DNA of 64,000 bases from NCBI GenBank assembly GCA_963700885.1, contig CAVOZJ010000024.1, positions 62,001 to 126,000 on the forward strand, written 5' to 3'. A program made the position numbers and the translations under genes. The stretch's first letter is position 1. Each line of letters opens with the position of its first letter. Source of the stretch: Anderseniella sp963700885. Its GTDB lineage: Bacteria > Pseudomonadota > Alphaproteobacteria > Rhizobiales > Aestuariivirgaceae. This document shows, piece by piece, positions 54,752 to 63,018 of this stretch. The notes below the pieces were generated by a model that worked only from the letters and a program-made list of their open reading frames with translations, ran no database searches and was not told where the DNA came from.

Positions 54752-55117
54752 TCATTCCACGATCATGTAGAACTTTCGAAGTGTCTCTTTGATATGCCAG
54801 ATGCATTTTGTACCCTTGGCAATGTAAAAAGTATCACCGGCTCCAAATGTTTCCTGACGACCTTCCGCGTTGGTGATTGTCACTGAACCGGAAATTACGG
54901 TCATCATCTCATGCACCGGGTAACTGGCAATTTCTTCCCTGCAGGGTGCGCATTCCCAAACTCCGGTCAGAACGGTCTCGTCTGGTGTTGCAAAAAACGT
55001 GTGATTGAGTTCGGTGTGATCATCCGTGGTGAAGTTTGCAGGGTCTGTCAGGTCCGACGGCTGCATGCCGGCCACAGGATCACCTTCTGGAAGCAGTCTG
55101 AAGATCTTGTTTGCCAT
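54752..55117 (-). CDS. Cupin-fold protein
   Basis: A 121-residue single-domain cupin. The two cupin motifs are visible as WECAPCREEIASYPVHEMMTVISGSV and FGAGDTFYIAKGTKCIWHIKE. The type resembles the Cupin_3 (DUF861) group that includes ureidoglycine aminohydrolase-like proteins. No signal peptide. The reaction is unknown. It is convergent with the decarboxylase gene (10-base gap) and lies 18 bases downstream of hemB on the same strand, so it may be read with hemB. Confidence 0.82.
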   Translation of the reverse strand: MANKIFRLLPEGDPVAGMQPSDLTDPANFTTDDHTELNHTFFATPDETVLTGVWECAPCREEIASYPVHEMMTVISGSVTITNAEGRQETFGAGDTFYIAKGTKCIWHIKETLRKFYMIVE

Positions 55118-55135
55118 TCAACATTCCCTTTGTGA

Positions 55136-56191
55136 TCACCGGTTCAGCTTTCGAGCGATGTCCCGGGCAAAATATGTCAACACTCCGTCTGCCCCGGCTC
55201 TCTTGAAACCATGCAGTGCCTCAATGATTACCTTTTCACCGTCAAGCCAGCCGTTTTGAACAGCTGCCATGAGCATCGCGTACTCGCCGGATACCTGGTA
55301 GGCGAAGGTCGGAATTCGGAATTCTGATTTCAGGCGTGTCACGACATCGAGATAGGGCATGCCCGGTTTCACCATGATCATGTCTGCGCCTTCTGCTATG
55401 TCGAGTTCGGCTTCCCGAACAAACTCGTCGATGTTGGCGAAATCCATCTGGTAGGTTTTCTTGTCGCCTGACAATGTGCCGGATGAACCGACGGCATCAC
55501 GGAACGGCCCGTAAAAAGCAGATGCATACTTGGCCGTGTATGCCATTATCATCACGTCCTGAAACCCGGAATTCTCCAACGCGGTTCGTATGGCTCCAAT
55601 TCTTCCGTCCATCATGTCGGACGGACCGATAATGTCGCATCCCGCCTCAGCCTGAACCAGCGACTGCGCCACCAGTATCTCGATCGTCTCGTCATTGAGT
55701 ATTTGGCCATCCTGCAGGAGGCCGTCATGACCGTGTGTTGTGTAGGGATCAAGCGCAATATCGGTCATGATACCGATATCCGGAACCGCATCCTTGATAG
55801 CGCGTACAGCAGTACAAACCAGATTTTCCCGGTTCAGCGCTTCACTGCCATCTGCTGTGCGCTTTTCTGGTGGCGTATTGGGAAAAACAGCAATGGCCGG
55901 AATGCCAAGATCGCGAGCTTCCCTGGCAGCAGCGACCGCTAGATTGATGCTGAGGCGTTCAACACCGGGCATGGACGATATCTGCTCTCGCTGGTTCTTG
56001 CCGCCTGTAACAAAGATTGGCCAGATAAAATCATCTGGTGAAAGGGTGGATTGCCGCACCAACCGGCGGGCCCAGTCTGACTGCCTTGTCCGGCGCAGGC
56101 GGGTTGCCGGATAGCCCCCACCCGATGCCGCTGGTTGGTCGGCCGTGGTTCCGGAAAGTGCATCTGGTGATTGCGAACGGGGATGTGTCAT
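55136..56191 (-). CDS. hemB: Delta-aminolevulinic acid dehydratase (porphobilinogen synthase)
   Basis: Second committed step of tetrapyrrole synthesis: two 5-aminolevulinate give porphobilinogen. 351 residues from the ATG at 56191. Two active-site Lys are visible in AYTAKYASAFYGPF and MVKPGMPYLD. At the metal site the zinc-binding Cys residues are replaced (DIALDPYTTHGHDG), so this is the magnesium-dependent type common in alphaproteobacteria. A 30-residue N-terminal extension precedes the conserved RRTRQSDWARRLVR segment, so a later start is possible. An IS1380-type element is inserted 99 bases upstream and may have displaced or changed the promoter. Confidence 0.96.
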   Translation of the reverse strand: MTHPRSQSPDALSGTTADQPAASGGGYPATRLRRTRQSDWARRLVRQSTLSPDDFIWPIFVTGGKNQREQISSMPGVERLSINLAVAAAREARDLGIPAIAVFPNTPPEKRTADGSEALNRENLVCTAVRAIKDAVPDIGIMTDIALDPYTTHGHDGLLQDGQILNDETIEILVAQSLVQAEAGCDIIGPSDMMDGRIGAIRTALENSGFQDVMIMAYTAKYASAFYGPFRDAVGSSGTLSGDKKTYQMDFANIDEFVREAELDIAEGADMIMVKPGMPYLDVVTRLKSEFRIPTFAYQVSGEYAMLMAAVQNGWLDGEKVIIEALHGFKRAGADGVLTYFARDIARKLNR

Positions 56192-56285
56192 CAAAACGAG
56201 TTCTCATGGATTTGTGCACTTCAACTATGCACCATGTGCCTGTCAACCGCCAGTCATGTTGACCCTATGGCGAAAGCGGTTCTAT

Positions 56286-56289
56286 CTAG
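56286..56289. repeat. Target-site duplication CTAG, left copy
   Basis: CTAG directly abuts the left end of the insertion sequence; the second copy is at 57892-57895. Four-base duplications are typical of the IS1380 family. Confidence 0.75.
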
Positions 56290-56306
56290 CCCCAATTATT
56301 CACCGG
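56290..56306 (+). repeat. IS terminal inverted repeat, left
   Basis: CCCCAATTATTCACCGG; differs from the right end at positions 3 and 4 only. Confidence 0.85.
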
Positions 56307-56430
56307 ACTGTCATGCATTTGCGAGCGCGAGCGTTATCGGCCGGGTTGACGGGGAGAATGTTGTGAGGGTTTTGAGCAGGCGTTGAGGGTTGACGTTCTG
56401 GTTTGAACAGCGGCTCTGCTGCCGCGCCGG

Positions 56431-57771
56431 TTACGGACTTTGCGCCTTGATCCTTGTGAGCAGCAGGGCAAACATTTTCTGGTGTGGACAGGCAGTAGGC
56501 AGGGCCATCGTAATCCTTGTTTTCAATTGCTCGACACGCACGGCGATTTTCAGGAATGTACGGCGAATGGTTTCGAAAGTGGCAGTGCGCCAGCGCGAGC
56601 GTTTGGGAGCAGCCCCACGCAATAACAGCAACAGCCAATAGGCGCCGGTGTGCAGGAAGAGCCGGAACTGGTTGGCTTGCCAGCGATGACAGGACGTGCG
56701 ATCAGATTTGGTGTAGAGCTTGTGCTCCTTGATCAGGTTCTCCATTTTGCCGCGCGCGCAGTAGACTTTTTCATAGAGATGTTTGCCGCGCCCAGCCAGA
56801 TTGGTGACGATATACCGGACATCACTGCCTTGCTCTGTAGCTTCCACACGGGCGATCACCTTTCGCTTCTTCGACCAGCTTTTTGCGCCATACCGGGTTT
56901 GGAAGAAACGGCGGACCTTGGGCTTTCCTCCAACCGCCCGGCGTGTTGCAACATCCTCGCACCAGGGGTGTGATAGCTGTTTCAGGGTTTTGTTACCGGG
57001 CAGAGAGAGGATATAGGTGCAGCCGGATTGTTCCAGAAGCTGCATCACCTCAGGGGTGCCGTAATGCCCGTCACCGCGCACCGTAATCGTGACGCGCGGC
57101 CAGTTCTGCCGGATGCGCCGGATCACGTGGCGCAGGATCTGGGCTGCTTCCTGTCCGGAAGGCCGTTTGCCGGGCCGCAGCACAAAGCACACCGGTTTTT
57201 GTGACGCTGCATCGTAGATATGGATCGGCTGGAAGCAGTAACCGCCGGCGTGGGTGTTGAACAAGGACAATTGCTGGCCGCCATGCGTACGGTCAGAGGT
57301 ATCGTCAATATCAAGCACGATATGTCCCGGCACCGTGTTAAAACTGGCGCAGAACAGATCAATCAGGGCCAGCCCCATGCGGGCCAGTTCGCGCCACGAT
57401 GGGGTATTCTCCAACCGCGACAAGGTCGGCTGGGAGGCCAGTGCATGACCGGTATCCGGCAGACGGTCACAAGCGATTTTCAGAGCCGGGTCGTGGCGCA
57501 ACCCGTCAAGATCGTCACAGTCCTCGTATCCGCAGCTGATCGCCAATATGCGTGAACGGATCATGCTGGCATAATCATGAAGTGTGCGTGATGGGTCTCG
57601 CCTGTCGTGCAGACAGGCCGCCATTGTGCCGGCGAAATTCAGACCCCGTTCAAGTTCGCGCAGCAAAACCACGCCGCCATCACTGGACAGCGCTCCGCCA
57701 GCAAACCGGGCGTGGACATCAAGGCCTTCTACAGGTGACAAACCGGGCAGTAACAGGCTATCTTCGGTCAT
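56431..57771 (-). CDS. IS1380-family transposase
   Basis: DDE transposase of 446 residues. The N-terminus ends in LSSDGGVVLLRELERGL, typical of the family. The catalytic Asp residues are likely in HIVLDIDDTSDRTHG and TITVRGDGHYGTPEVM, and the C-terminal catalytic Glu in ARGKMENLIKEHK; the YREK-like spacing region is present. The frame is intact from start to stop. It lies 141 bases inside the left end and 120 bases inside the right end of the element. Confidence 0.95.
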   Translation of the reverse strand: MTEDSLLLPGLSPVEGLDVHARFAGGALSSDGGVVLLRELERGLNFAGTMAACLHDRRDPSRTLHDYASMIRSRILAISCGYEDCDDLDGLRHDPALKIACDRLPDTGHALASQPTLSRLENTPSWRELARMGLALIDLFCASFNTVPGHIVLDIDDTSDRTHGGQQLSLFNTHAGGYCFQPIHIYDAASQKPVCFVLRPGKRPSGQEAAQILRHVIRRIRQNWPRVTITVRGDGHYGTPEVMQLLEQSGCTYILSLPGNKTLKQLSHPWCEDVATRRAVGGKPKVRRFFQTRYGAKSWSKKRKVIARVEATEQGSDVRYIVTNLAGRGKHLYEKVYCARGKMENLIKEHKLYTKSDRTSCHRWQANQFRLFLHTGAYWLLLLLRGAAPKRSRWRTATFETIRRTFLKIAVRVEQLKTRITMALPTACPHQKMFALLLTRIKAQSP

Positions 57772-57874
57772 GGCGGGTGGGATTTTCTGTTGATATGGAA
57801 TGATCTTGTGTAAGAACCAAAATCATACGCTATTTCAACAACTTGATCCACACCCGCCAGCCAGTTCAATCACC

Positions 57875-57891
57875 CCGGTGAATAATTCAGG
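57875..57891 (-). repeat. IS terminal inverted repeat, right
   Basis: The minus strand reads CCTGAATTATTCACCGG and matches the left end at 15 of 17 positions. Confidence 0.85.
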
Positions 57892-57895
57892 CTAG
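57892..57895. repeat. Target-site duplication CTAG, right copy
   Basis: CTAG immediately after the right inverted repeat, matching the copy at 56286-56289. Confidence 0.75.
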
Positions 57896-57945
57896 GTCCA
57901 TGACCATTGCTTCACATCAGAATGCACAATTACGAGGACCAGCCA

Positions 57946-59085
57946 ATGAACTTTGAACCGACAGAGGAACAACGTGCCATCCGTGATCTGGCTGCGTCTT
58001 TTGCCGCAGACGAGATGGCGCCTCATGCCGCAAGGTGGGATGCGGAACACATTTTTCCGCGAGATACCATTGTACGGACCGCAGCGCTGGGATTTGGCGG
58101 GTTGTATGTCAAGGAAGATGTTGGCGGTTCCAATCTGACGCGACTGGACTCCGTCCTGATTTTTGAGGAGTTGTCGAGGGCATGCCCGTCAACGGCCGCC
58201 TTTATTTCCATTCACAATATGGCTGCATGGATGATTGACAGCTTTGGCACCGAGGCCCAAAGACAGAAATTTCTGCCTGATATGACGGTAATGAACAAGA
58301 TTTCCAGTTATTGCCTGACTGAGCCTGGTTCCGGGTCCGATGCCGCAGCGCTGCGCACACGGGCCGTAAAGGATGGTGACCACTACGTCCTGAATGGCTC
58401 CAAGGCGTTTATCTCCGGTGCAGGGGCCAATGATCTATACCTGACCATGGTGCGCACCGGTGATGATACGCCCAATGGTATATCCTGCATAATGATTGAA
58501 GACGGTACGCCGGGGCTCAGTTTTGGTGCGAACGAAAAGAAACTGGGCTGGCATTCACAACCAACCGCCCAGGTGAATTTTGACAACTGCCGGGTGCCGG
58601 CCGGGAATCTGATCGGCGGTGAAGGCAACGGATTTCGAATTGCCATGGCCGGTTTAGATGGGGGCCGGCTGAACATTGCAGCCTGTTCCATAGGTGGTGC
58701 GCTGGCCTGCATCGATCATGCAGTAGAGTACATGAAATCCAGGAAAGCATTTGGGAAGGCTATTGCTGATTTTCAGGCCCTGCAATTTCGTCTGGCTGAC
58801 ATGCAGACGGAAATCGAATCTGCCCGAATCCTGCTTTACGCCGCTGCCCAGAAGGTCAACGACAAGCATCCGCAAGCCACCCGGTTTGCAGCCATGGCGA
58901 AATGCAAGGCAACTGACACAGGTTTTGCGGTAGTCAATGACGCGCTGCAGATGTTTGGTGGATACGGGTATTTGCAGGACTATCCTGTCGAACGGTATTT
59001 GCGCGACCTGCGTGTGCATCAAATTCTTGAAGGCACCAATGAAATCATGCGACTGATCATTTCACGCGACATGTTGCGGCAGTAG
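57946..59085 (+). CDS. Acyl-CoA dehydrogenase, probably isobutyryl-CoA dehydrogenase
   Basis: FAD-dependent dehydrogenase of 379 residues. Signatures: CLTEPGSGSDAAALRT, the beta-domain YVLNGSKAFISGAG, RKAFGKAIADFQALQFRLADM, QMFGGYGYLQDYPVERYLRDLRVHQILEGTNEIMR with the catalytic Glu in EGTNE. The next gene encodes a 3-hydroxyisobutyryl-CoA hydrolase and a 3-hydroxyisobutyrate dehydrogenase follows, so the valine-pathway substrate isobutyryl-CoA is the best guess. I chose ATG 57946 (MNFEPTEEQ), with GAGGA upstream; an earlier in-frame start at 57907 lies almost at the IS end. The IS is 55 bases upstream and may have separated the gene from its promoter. Confidence 0.92.
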   Translation: MNFEPTEEQRAIRDLAASFAADEMAPHAARWDAEHIFPRDTIVRTAALGFGGLYVKEDVGGSNLTRLDSVLIFEELSRACPSTAAFISIHNMAAWMIDSFGTEAQRQKFLPDMTVMNKISSYCLTEPGSGSDAAALRTRAVKDGDHYVLNGSKAFISGAGANDLYLTMVRTGDDTPNGISCIMIEDGTPGLSFGANEKKLGWHSQPTAQVNFDNCRVPAGNLIGGEGNGFRIAMAGLDGGRLNIAACSIGGALACIDHAVEYMKSRKAFGKAIADFQALQFRLADMQTEIESARILLYAAAQKVNDKHPQATRFAAMAKCKATDTGFAVVNDALQMFGGYGYLQDYPVERYLRDLRVHQILEGTNEIMRLIISRDMLRQ

Positions 59086-59114
59086 CTTTTGAGTAGAATG
59101 GCTTGTGATCACTG

Positions 59115-60149
59115 ATGACCGCTTCAAATGAGATACTTTTTTCCGTCGAAGGCAAATCTGGAATTGTTACGCTCAACCGTGAGCGTGCGTTGAATGCCCT
59201 GACGGTTGGCATGATACGGGCTTTGGGCGCCCAGTTGCGAGTCTGGAAAACCGATCATCGGGTGCAACGTGTCGTCATAGAAGGTGCCGGAGAAAAGGCG
59301 TTTTGTGCAGGCGGCGATATTCGCCAGTTGTATGAATGGGGGCTCGCCATGGACCCGCGGTTTCTCGATTTTTACAGGGAGGAGTATCTGCTCAATTCCT
59401 ACATCAAGCATTACCCCAAACCATACATCGCCCTACTTGACGGTATAGTGATGGGCGGCGGCGTCGGGGTATCCGTACACGGTTCGCATCGCATCGTCAC
59501 GGAAGCCACAACATTCGCGATGCCGGAGACTGGTATTGGTCTTTTTCCCGATGTGGGTGGAACTTACTTTCTGCCACGCTGTCCAGGTGAAATCGGAATG
59601 TACATGGGTCTCACAGGCGGGAGACTCAAGGCAGGCGACGCAATGTATACCGGTGTTGGCACGCACTTCGTGCCCAGGCAATGGTTGCCGGACCTGAAGC
59701 GGGCGCTGAGAACGTTCGCAAATGTAGATGAAGCGATTCAGCAATACTCCAAATCTGTTGATCCTGAAACTTTTGGCCGTCATCGCGGCGCAATTGATCG
59801 CCACTTCCTGCAAAACTCTGCCGAAAAGGTATTGACCAGTCTCAAGTCGGACCCGTCTGAATGGGCTCAGAAACAGGCAGGCATCATTGCCTTGAAGTCA
59901 CCTACTAGCCTGAAAATATGCCACCGCCAGTTGCGGGATGGGCTTACGCTGGACTTCAATGGCTGCATGCGCCTGGAGTATCGCATCGTCAATCGGATTT
60001 TCACCGGCCATGATTTTTTTGAGGGAACTCGTGCAGTCGTAATCGACAAGGACATGACTCCACACTGGCAACCCGAATCCTTGAGTGCTGTCAGGAGCGA
60101 AGAGATTAGCGCCTATTTTGACCCGTTGGAGGAAGAACTGCCAGTTTGA
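59115..60149 (+). CDS. 3-hydroxyisobutyryl-CoA hydrolase (enoyl-CoA hydratase family)
   Basis: Crotonase-fold enzyme of 344 residues. The oxyanion-hole segments are visible as GAGEKAFCAGGDIRQLYEWG and DGIVMGGGVGVSVHGSHRIV, and the catalytic Glu in MPETGIGLFPDVGGTYFLPR. The length (longer than plain hydratases) and the C-terminal region (FFEGTRAVVIDKDMTPHWQPE) match HIBYL-CoA hydrolase, which frees 3-hydroxyisobutyrate in valine breakdown. It lies 29 bases after the acyl-CoA dehydrogenase gene, same operon. Confidence 0.92.
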   Translation: MTASNEILFSVEGKSGIVTLNRERALNALTVGMIRALGAQLRVWKTDHRVQRVVIEGAGEKAFCAGGDIRQLYEWGLAMDPRFLDFYREEYLLNSYIKHYPKPYIALLDGIVMGGGVGVSVHGSHRIVTEATTFAMPETGIGLFPDVGGTYFLPRCPGEIGMYMGLTGGRLKAGDAMYTGVGTHFVPRQWLPDLKRALRTFANVDEAIQQYSKSVDPETFGRHRGAIDRHFLQNSAEKVLTSLKSDPSEWAQKQAGIIALKSPTSLKICHRQLRDGLTLDFNGCMRLEYRIVNRIFTGHDFFEGTRAVVIDKDMTPHWQPESLSAVRSEEISAYFDPLEEELPV

Positions 60150-60175
60150 CTTGTCAATGGATTGCCCGCTCGTCA

Positions 60176-60970
60176 CTACGAGTTTGGAGAAAACCGCAGA
60201 GACAGACACGACATGCCGCCATCCAGCTTTGCCGCTTCGGTATTACCTACCGTCTGAACATTGTAGCCGGCAGCCGACAATCTGTCTGTGGTCTTCGGGA
60301 AGCCCGATGGCATAAGTACAAGATTGTTAAACCGGACAGCATTCGCCGACGCCTCCTCGCCATCTGCTGTATTGATTATCTTGTATCCCTCAAAACATCC
60401 GGTGTCTGACAAACGCCTGGTTGCCAATACCGTAACCTCATCCAGTAACGAACAATCAGTTTTGAAATGCAGGACGCCTGCCGGTGTTTCGACTTCCCGC
60501 ACCGAATAACCCCATTGCGATAAAATACGTTCCAGTTCTCCAACACCTGCTGCGTCCGTACGGGCAGACCTGCCAACAAGAATTTCCCGTTCGGTGACCA
60601 GGATATCGCCGCCGTCAACGAAACCAGGTCCCTCAATTGCAAGAACCTCTTCATAATATTCAGACAAAACCGGAACCATAAGTGCAGCTTCTCCAAGGCG
60701 GGAGGCGGCTCCGGGCCGCATCGCTATTGCAACTTGCGGCAAGCACAGGGCTGCATCTTCCACGAAAACTGAATCCGGAAAATCATCAAGCGCATCAAGC
60801 TCGGCGACGACAGCACCGGTCGACCTCAGCAGTGAAGTGTAAGCTGCATGATCCCGGAGAAAGCGCCTGAGATCAGGTGCACCCTTATCGACAGCTCGTA
60901 ATCCATCAACAATACTGGAGCCTGGTCTGCGCACAATGGCGTGGGAAAAAGTATATGAACGAGAGGTCAT
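60176..60970 (-). CDS. Dimethylarginine dimethylaminohydrolase-like amidinotransferase-fold enzyme
   Basis: A 264-residue member of the guanidino-modifying superfamily (DDAH/arginine deiminase). Signatures: DDFPDSVFVEDAALCLP near residues 62-78, GFVDGGDILVTEREILVG, the catalytic His in AGVLHFKTDCSLLDE (about residue 168), and nucleophile Cys255 in DGGMSCLSLRF. DDAH converts asymmetric methylarginine to citrulline and methylamines; bacterial members may act on other guanidines. It sits on the minus strand between two valine-pathway genes, converging with the hydrolase gene, so a functional link to valine breakdown is not evident. Confidence 0.88.
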   Translation of the reverse strand: MTSRSYTFSHAIVRRPGSSIVDGLRAVDKGAPDLRRFLRDHAAYTSLLRSTGAVVAELDALDDFPDSVFVEDAALCLPQVAIAMRPGAASRLGEAALMVPVLSEYYEEVLAIEGPGFVDGGDILVTEREILVGRSARTDAAGVGELERILSQWGYSVREVETPAGVLHFKTDCSLLDEVTVLATRRLSDTGCFEGYKIINTADGEEASANAVRFNNLVLMPSGFPKTTDRLSAAGYNVQTVGNTEAAKLDGGMSCLSLRFSPNS

Positions 60971-61159
60971 TTCAGGTCCATTGATGTCCGGATTGAAAGA
61001 CGTCTTATCAGCTGACCGGACAAATGCACAGGGAGCATTGCTGATGAATGCGCGCCTGCATGAAGCGGCAAATCAACACAATGCCTCTTGCAAGTCATGT
61101 CTACTCCTTGCCAAGTTACACACATGATATGACACCTTATTGAAACGGGGCAGCATCTT

Positions 61160-62050
61160 ATGACGAGTATTGGTTTCATAGGTCTGGGCAACATGGGGGG
61201 TCCGATGGCCGGCAATCTGGTCAAGGCCGGTCATGATGTGAAGGGGTTTGATCTTTCTGCCGATAGCATGGCGAGATTTACGAGCGCTGGCGGCGGTGCC
61301 GCCAGCAATGTGCTGGCGGCCGTATCTGATGCACAGGTAGTTGTGACAATGCTTCCTGCCGGCAATCATGTGAGAGAGGTTTACACCGGAGACAGTGGTT
61401 TGATTTCGATCTGCAAGCCCGGTACCCTGTTGATAGACAGTTCCACTATTGATGTCGAAACTGCACGCGATGTGATCGCTCTTGCGGAAGATGCAGGTCA
61501 TTGCATGCTTGATGCGCCGGTATCTGGTGGTACGACAGGGGCAGGTGCCGGCACACTTACATTCATGTGCGGTGGCAGTGATACCGCCTTCGCAAGAGCC
61601 AGACCGTTTCTGGATATCATGGGTAAAAACATCGTCCATGCAGGTGGCGCAGGTAACGGACAGGCGGCGAAAGTTTGCAACAACATGTTGCTTGCCATTT
61701 CCATGATCGGCACTTGTGAAGCCTTCCTCATGGCGCAACGGTTGGGGCTGGACGCCCAGCGGTTCTTCGATATCTCGTCTACGGCCTCCGGGCAAAGTTG
61801 GTCCATGACCACTTATTGTCCTGTGCCAGGTCCCGTGCCGGCGTCACCTGCCAACAGAGACTATCAGCCGGGTTTCACAGCAGCCATGATGTTCAAGGAC
61901 CTGGAACTCGCAAAAGGGGCTGCAGAGAGTTCGCAAACCTGCACTCCAATGGGCGCGCGCGCCCTTGAGCTTTACAAAGAGTTTATAGAAGCAGGTGGGG
62001 CCGACACCGATTTCTCAGGTATAATCCGGCATCTTGCTGACAAAAAATAG
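61160..62050 (+). CDS. mmsB: 3-hydroxyisobutyrate dehydrogenase
   Basis: NAD-dependent oxidation of 3-hydroxyisobutyrate to methylmalonate semialdehyde, the step after the hydrolase encoded at 59115. 296 residues with GLGNMGGPMAGNLVKAGH (7-24), DAPVSGGTTGAGAGTLTFMCGG, the catalytic Lys in GNGQAAKVCNNM (about 171) and the C-terminal AAMMFKDLELA. It is closer to the classical family than the paralogue at 52723. The product would be taken by methylmalonate-semialdehyde dehydrogenase (mmsA), which is not in the window. Confidence 0.94.
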   Translation: MTSIGFIGLGNMGGPMAGNLVKAGHDVKGFDLSADSMARFTSAGGGAASNVLAAVSDAQVVVTMLPAGNHVREVYTGDSGLISICKPGTLLIDSSTIDVETARDVIALAEDAGHCMLDAPVSGGTTGAGAGTLTFMCGGSDTAFARARPFLDIMGKNIVHAGGAGNGQAAKVCNNMLLAISMIGTCEAFLMAQRLGLDAQRFFDISSTASGQSWSMTTYCPVPGPVPASPANRDYQPGFTAAMMFKDLELAKGAAESSQTCTPMGARALELYKEFIEAGGADTDFSGIIRHLADKK

Positions 62051-62238
62051 CTGAATACCGGGCTTACAAGGTTTTGCTAACTTTGACAGCATCTCTTTCA
62101 AATTTGATGCAAATTAGCACCTGATTTACCTATCTCATTGAGTTGATCTTAAAAAACCCGCCGTAGAGTCATCGTCAAGGCAGGGAGAAACCTGCCGCTA
62201 AAAAACGAACTTGAAACACAAACGGGCAGGTATTGAAC

Positions 62239-62751
62239 ATGAATGAGATGACCGCAATGGCGGTCCGCAAAGATGTGGACCAGGATAAATCCGAAATCAA
62301 GAATCGCTACCTTGAATCACTAACGCTCATCGAACGGCTCCACCGCCGTTTACTGGATGTAATCAAGGATGAGTTTGACCGTAACGGCGAACAGGAAGTC
62401 AATTCCGTTCAGGCGTTGCTGTTGTTCAACATAGGCGACAGTGAATTGACCGCTGGAGAGTTGAAAACCCGCGGCTACTATCAAGGCTCAAATGTATCCT
62501 ACAACCTGAAGAAACTGGTTGATCAGGGTTACGTCAGCCACGAGCGTTCCAGCGCTGACAAACGTTCGGTTCGCATTTCATTGACCGAGCGTGGCCAGGT
62601 GATTCGCGAGCAAATTGACACTCTGTATAACCGGCAGTTGTTGTCTCTGCGCGAAGTTGCCGGCATTGATGTCGATGAATTTGACCGTCTGAACAAGGCG
62701 CTGGGTCGCCTCGAACGGTTCTGGACGGATCAGATTTTGTATCGTCTGTGA
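62239..62751 (+). CDS. ldtR: MarR-family regulator, LdtR-like
   Basis: Winged-helix regulator of 170 residues with a long N-terminal helix (IKNRYLESLTLIERLHRRLLDVIKDEFDRNG), recognition region LKTRGYYQGSNVSYNLKKLVDQGYVSHERSSADKRSVRISLTERG, and C-terminal dimerisation helices. It resembles LdtR, known from Liberibacter and rhizobia to control an L,D-transpeptidase gene. The next plus-strand gene here (63019) is such an enzyme, which supports the reading. I chose ATG 62239 (MNEMTAMAV); a TTG two codons earlier is possible. Confidence 0.85.
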   Translation: MNEMTAMAVRKDVDQDKSEIKNRYLESLTLIERLHRRLLDVIKDEFDRNGEQEVNSVQALLLFNIGDSELTAGELKTRGYYQGSNVSYNLKKLVDQGYVSHERSSADKRSVRISLTERGQVIREQIDTLYNRQLLSLREVAGIDVDEFDRLNKALGRLERFWTDQILYRL

Positions 62752-62856
62752 AATTCGGGCCGGTTGTTTACTAAAGAGGATTGGGCCGGGTTACACACAA
62801 TTTGTGTTTAAATCCCGCACTATCCTTGAAGTGCTCGGCCACTTGTTGGCAAGTTG

Positions 62857-62888
62857 GGCCTGTGAAAAGTTCTTACTTTTCGCGGGCC
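62857..62888 (+). terminator. Long hairpin after the MarR regulator gene
   Basis: GGCCTGTGAAAAG and CTTTTCGCGGGCC form a 13-base-pair stem (two G-T wobbles) around loop TTCTTA, followed by TTTCGG. It lies 105 bases after the regulator stop and 130 bases before the L,D-transpeptidase ATG. The weak T-run suggests an inefficient terminator or an mRNA leader structure for the next gene. Confidence 0.5.
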
Positions 62889-63018
62889 TTTCGGTGTCCT
62901 GATGTGGCAGGACACGCAATTGCCCCGTTCAATCTCCTCTGACGAGACAGTTACTATCCTCAATTGGCGGAATGGTGTATGAACAGGGAATAATTGTTTG
63001 CTGATTGGGAAGATAGAA

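Larger units (their letters stand above)
56290..57891 (-). mobile_element. IS1380-family insertion sequence, complete
   Basis: A 1602-base element with imperfect terminal inverted repeats: 56290-56306 (CCCCAATTATTCACCGG) and 57875-57891 (complement CCTGAATTATTCACCGG) agree at 15 of 17 positions. CTAG duplications flank it. It carries one intact transposase gene on the minus strand. It splits the divergent intergenic region between hemB and the acyl-CoA dehydrogenase gene; without it the two starts would be about 150 bases apart. Intact ends and frame indicate recent, possibly active, transposition. Confidence 0.92.
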
